Shown: positions 34,440-35,000 of the stretch, one piece after another
Position numbering within the stretch: position 1 is the first letter of the stretch
Layout of the letters: the number at the start of each line of letters is the position of its first letter
DNA from: Paenibacillus albus
Lineage (GTDB): Bacteria; Bacillota; Bacilli; Paenibacillales; Paenibacillaceae
NCBI RefSeq assembly: GCF_003952225.1
Contig: NZ_CP034437.1
Coordinates: 1,772,501-1,807,500, forward strand
DNA length: 35,000 nt
Reading direction: 5' to 3'
Program-made: the position numbers and the translations under genes
The notes under the pieces: model-generated
What the model was told of the DNA's origin: nothing
The model's database searches: none
Seen by the model: the letters and a program-made list of their open reading frames with translations, nothing else

Positions 34440-35000
34440 CTACTGGCTCTGCAGCCATGAACGATAGGTCTCAGCGATCCCTTGTTCGATGCTTACCGCC
34501 GACTCCCACTGCAAGCTGGTGCGGGCTTTTTGGTTAGACAGGCAGCTGTGCTTAATATCGCCGGATTGCGCTGGGCGGTAATGGAGGTCAATCTCGGCAG
34601 TGTGCATGTCGCGGAGCAGCTCTACGATGCGGTTCACGGAAGTGCTTTTACCGGTGCTTACATGGATGGTTTCTTGGTCAGCGTGATGAGCAGCAGCTAA
34701 GTTGGCGCGCACGACATCGCGGACGTAGATGAAATCGCGGGTCTGTTCGCCGTCGCCATTAATGTATAGAGGCAGATTGTTTATGGTTCGTTCCATGAAG
34801 TTCGCAATGACGCCGCCTTCTCCTTTGGCCGTCTGACCGGGGCCGTAAACATTGCCATAACGAAGGATTGTATATGAGAGGCAGTAGAGTTGACTGTACA
34901 TGTGGATGTAGCTCTCTGCCGTCAGTTTGGATAAGCCGTAGAACGAGATCGGAATGGCCGGATCGCGTTCCGTAATCCGCTCTTTCTCCAAATTGCCGTA
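34440..35000 (-). CDS. NAD-dependent epimerase/dehydratase (partial, C-terminal part)
   Basis: The C-terminal ~187 residues of an extended-SDR nucleotide-sugar epimerase or dehydratase; the gene runs out of the window at 35000, so its N-terminal Rossmann part is not seen. The reading starts mid-protein with YGNLEKERITERDP. The catalytic YGLSK (Tyr-x3-Lys) is present, followed by ILRYGNVYGPGQ, NGDGEQTRDFIYVRDVVRA and a typical C-terminal half. It most resembles UDP-glucose 4-epimerase-type proteins, but the substrate cannot be fixed. It fits the glycosyltransferase group nearby. Confidence 0.88.
   Translation of the reverse strand, partial: YGNLEKERITERDPAIPISFYGLSKLTAESYIHMYSQLYCLSYTILRYGNVYGPGQTAKGEGGVIANFMERTINNLPLYINGDGEQTRDFIYVRDVVRANLAAAHHADQETIHVSTGKSTSVNRIVELLRDMHTAEIDLHYRPAQSGDIKHSCLSNQKARTSLQWESAVSIEQGIAETYRSWLQSQ

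Overview
The window looks like chromosomal DNA of a low-GC Gram-positive, endospore-former-type bacterium, most probably Paenibacillus or a close Paenibacillaceae relative. This rests on moderate GC, strong GGAGG-type ribosome sites with frequent TTG/GTG starts, an SLH-domain surface protein, a Vpr/lactocepin-like subtilase, an Lpl/Ytc-type ABC sugar importer next to a large membrane-bound AraC regulator, and many small lineage-specific proteins. No phage, insertion sequence or CRISPR array was recognised.

Layout. 1-656: the 3' end of a 23S rRNA gene, tRNA-Thr(TGT), tRNA-Gly(GCC) and a terminator; no 5S rRNA lies between 23S and the tRNAs. 678-4453 (minus strand): an RNA 2',3'-cyclic phosphodiesterase (thpR) and a hybrid sensor kinase with a small coupled ORF behind it. 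4579-14523 (plus): the potassium-starvation locus. It runs from a Cys-rich orphan gene through a tiny membrane peptide, kdpF, kdpA (apparently frameshifted), kdpB, kdpC, an unusual kinase-less KdpD sensor protein with its N-terminal module duplicated, a separate KdpD-type histidine kinase, and kdpE, to a strong terminator. Two near-identical promoter/operator blocks, one before the orphan gene and one before kdpF, resemble the KdpE site of E. coli. 14735-20010: a secreted S8 protease and an SLH protein in one transcription unit. 20018-26049: an ABC sugar importer (two permeases and a binding lipoprotein, minus strand) divergent from a YtdP-like AraC regulator. 26181-26867: a HEAT-repeat protein, a 55-residue basic protein and a terminator. 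26892-27330: non-coding DNA packed with eight GAGAG...CTCTC hairpins. 27498-30618: a cupin-AraC regulator divergent from a sugar isomerase and a Gfo/Idh/MocA dehydrogenase. 30622-35000: a GNAT acetyltransferase, then a surface-carbohydrate-like group with a glycosyltransferase, small orphan proteins, a DUF1796 protein and a partial NAD-dependent epimerase.

How the genes fit together. The kdp block would make a P-type K+ pump and its two-component switch; the sensor input domain is a separate protein from the kinase. The importer, isomerase and dehydrogenase sets look like sugar uptake and catabolism modules, each with its own AraC regulator. The most unusual items are the duplicated KdpD N-terminal module with one altered Walker B motif, the duplicated KdpE-like promoter that brings an orphan Cys-rich gene into the Kdp regulon, and the covarying hairpin array at 26921-27330.
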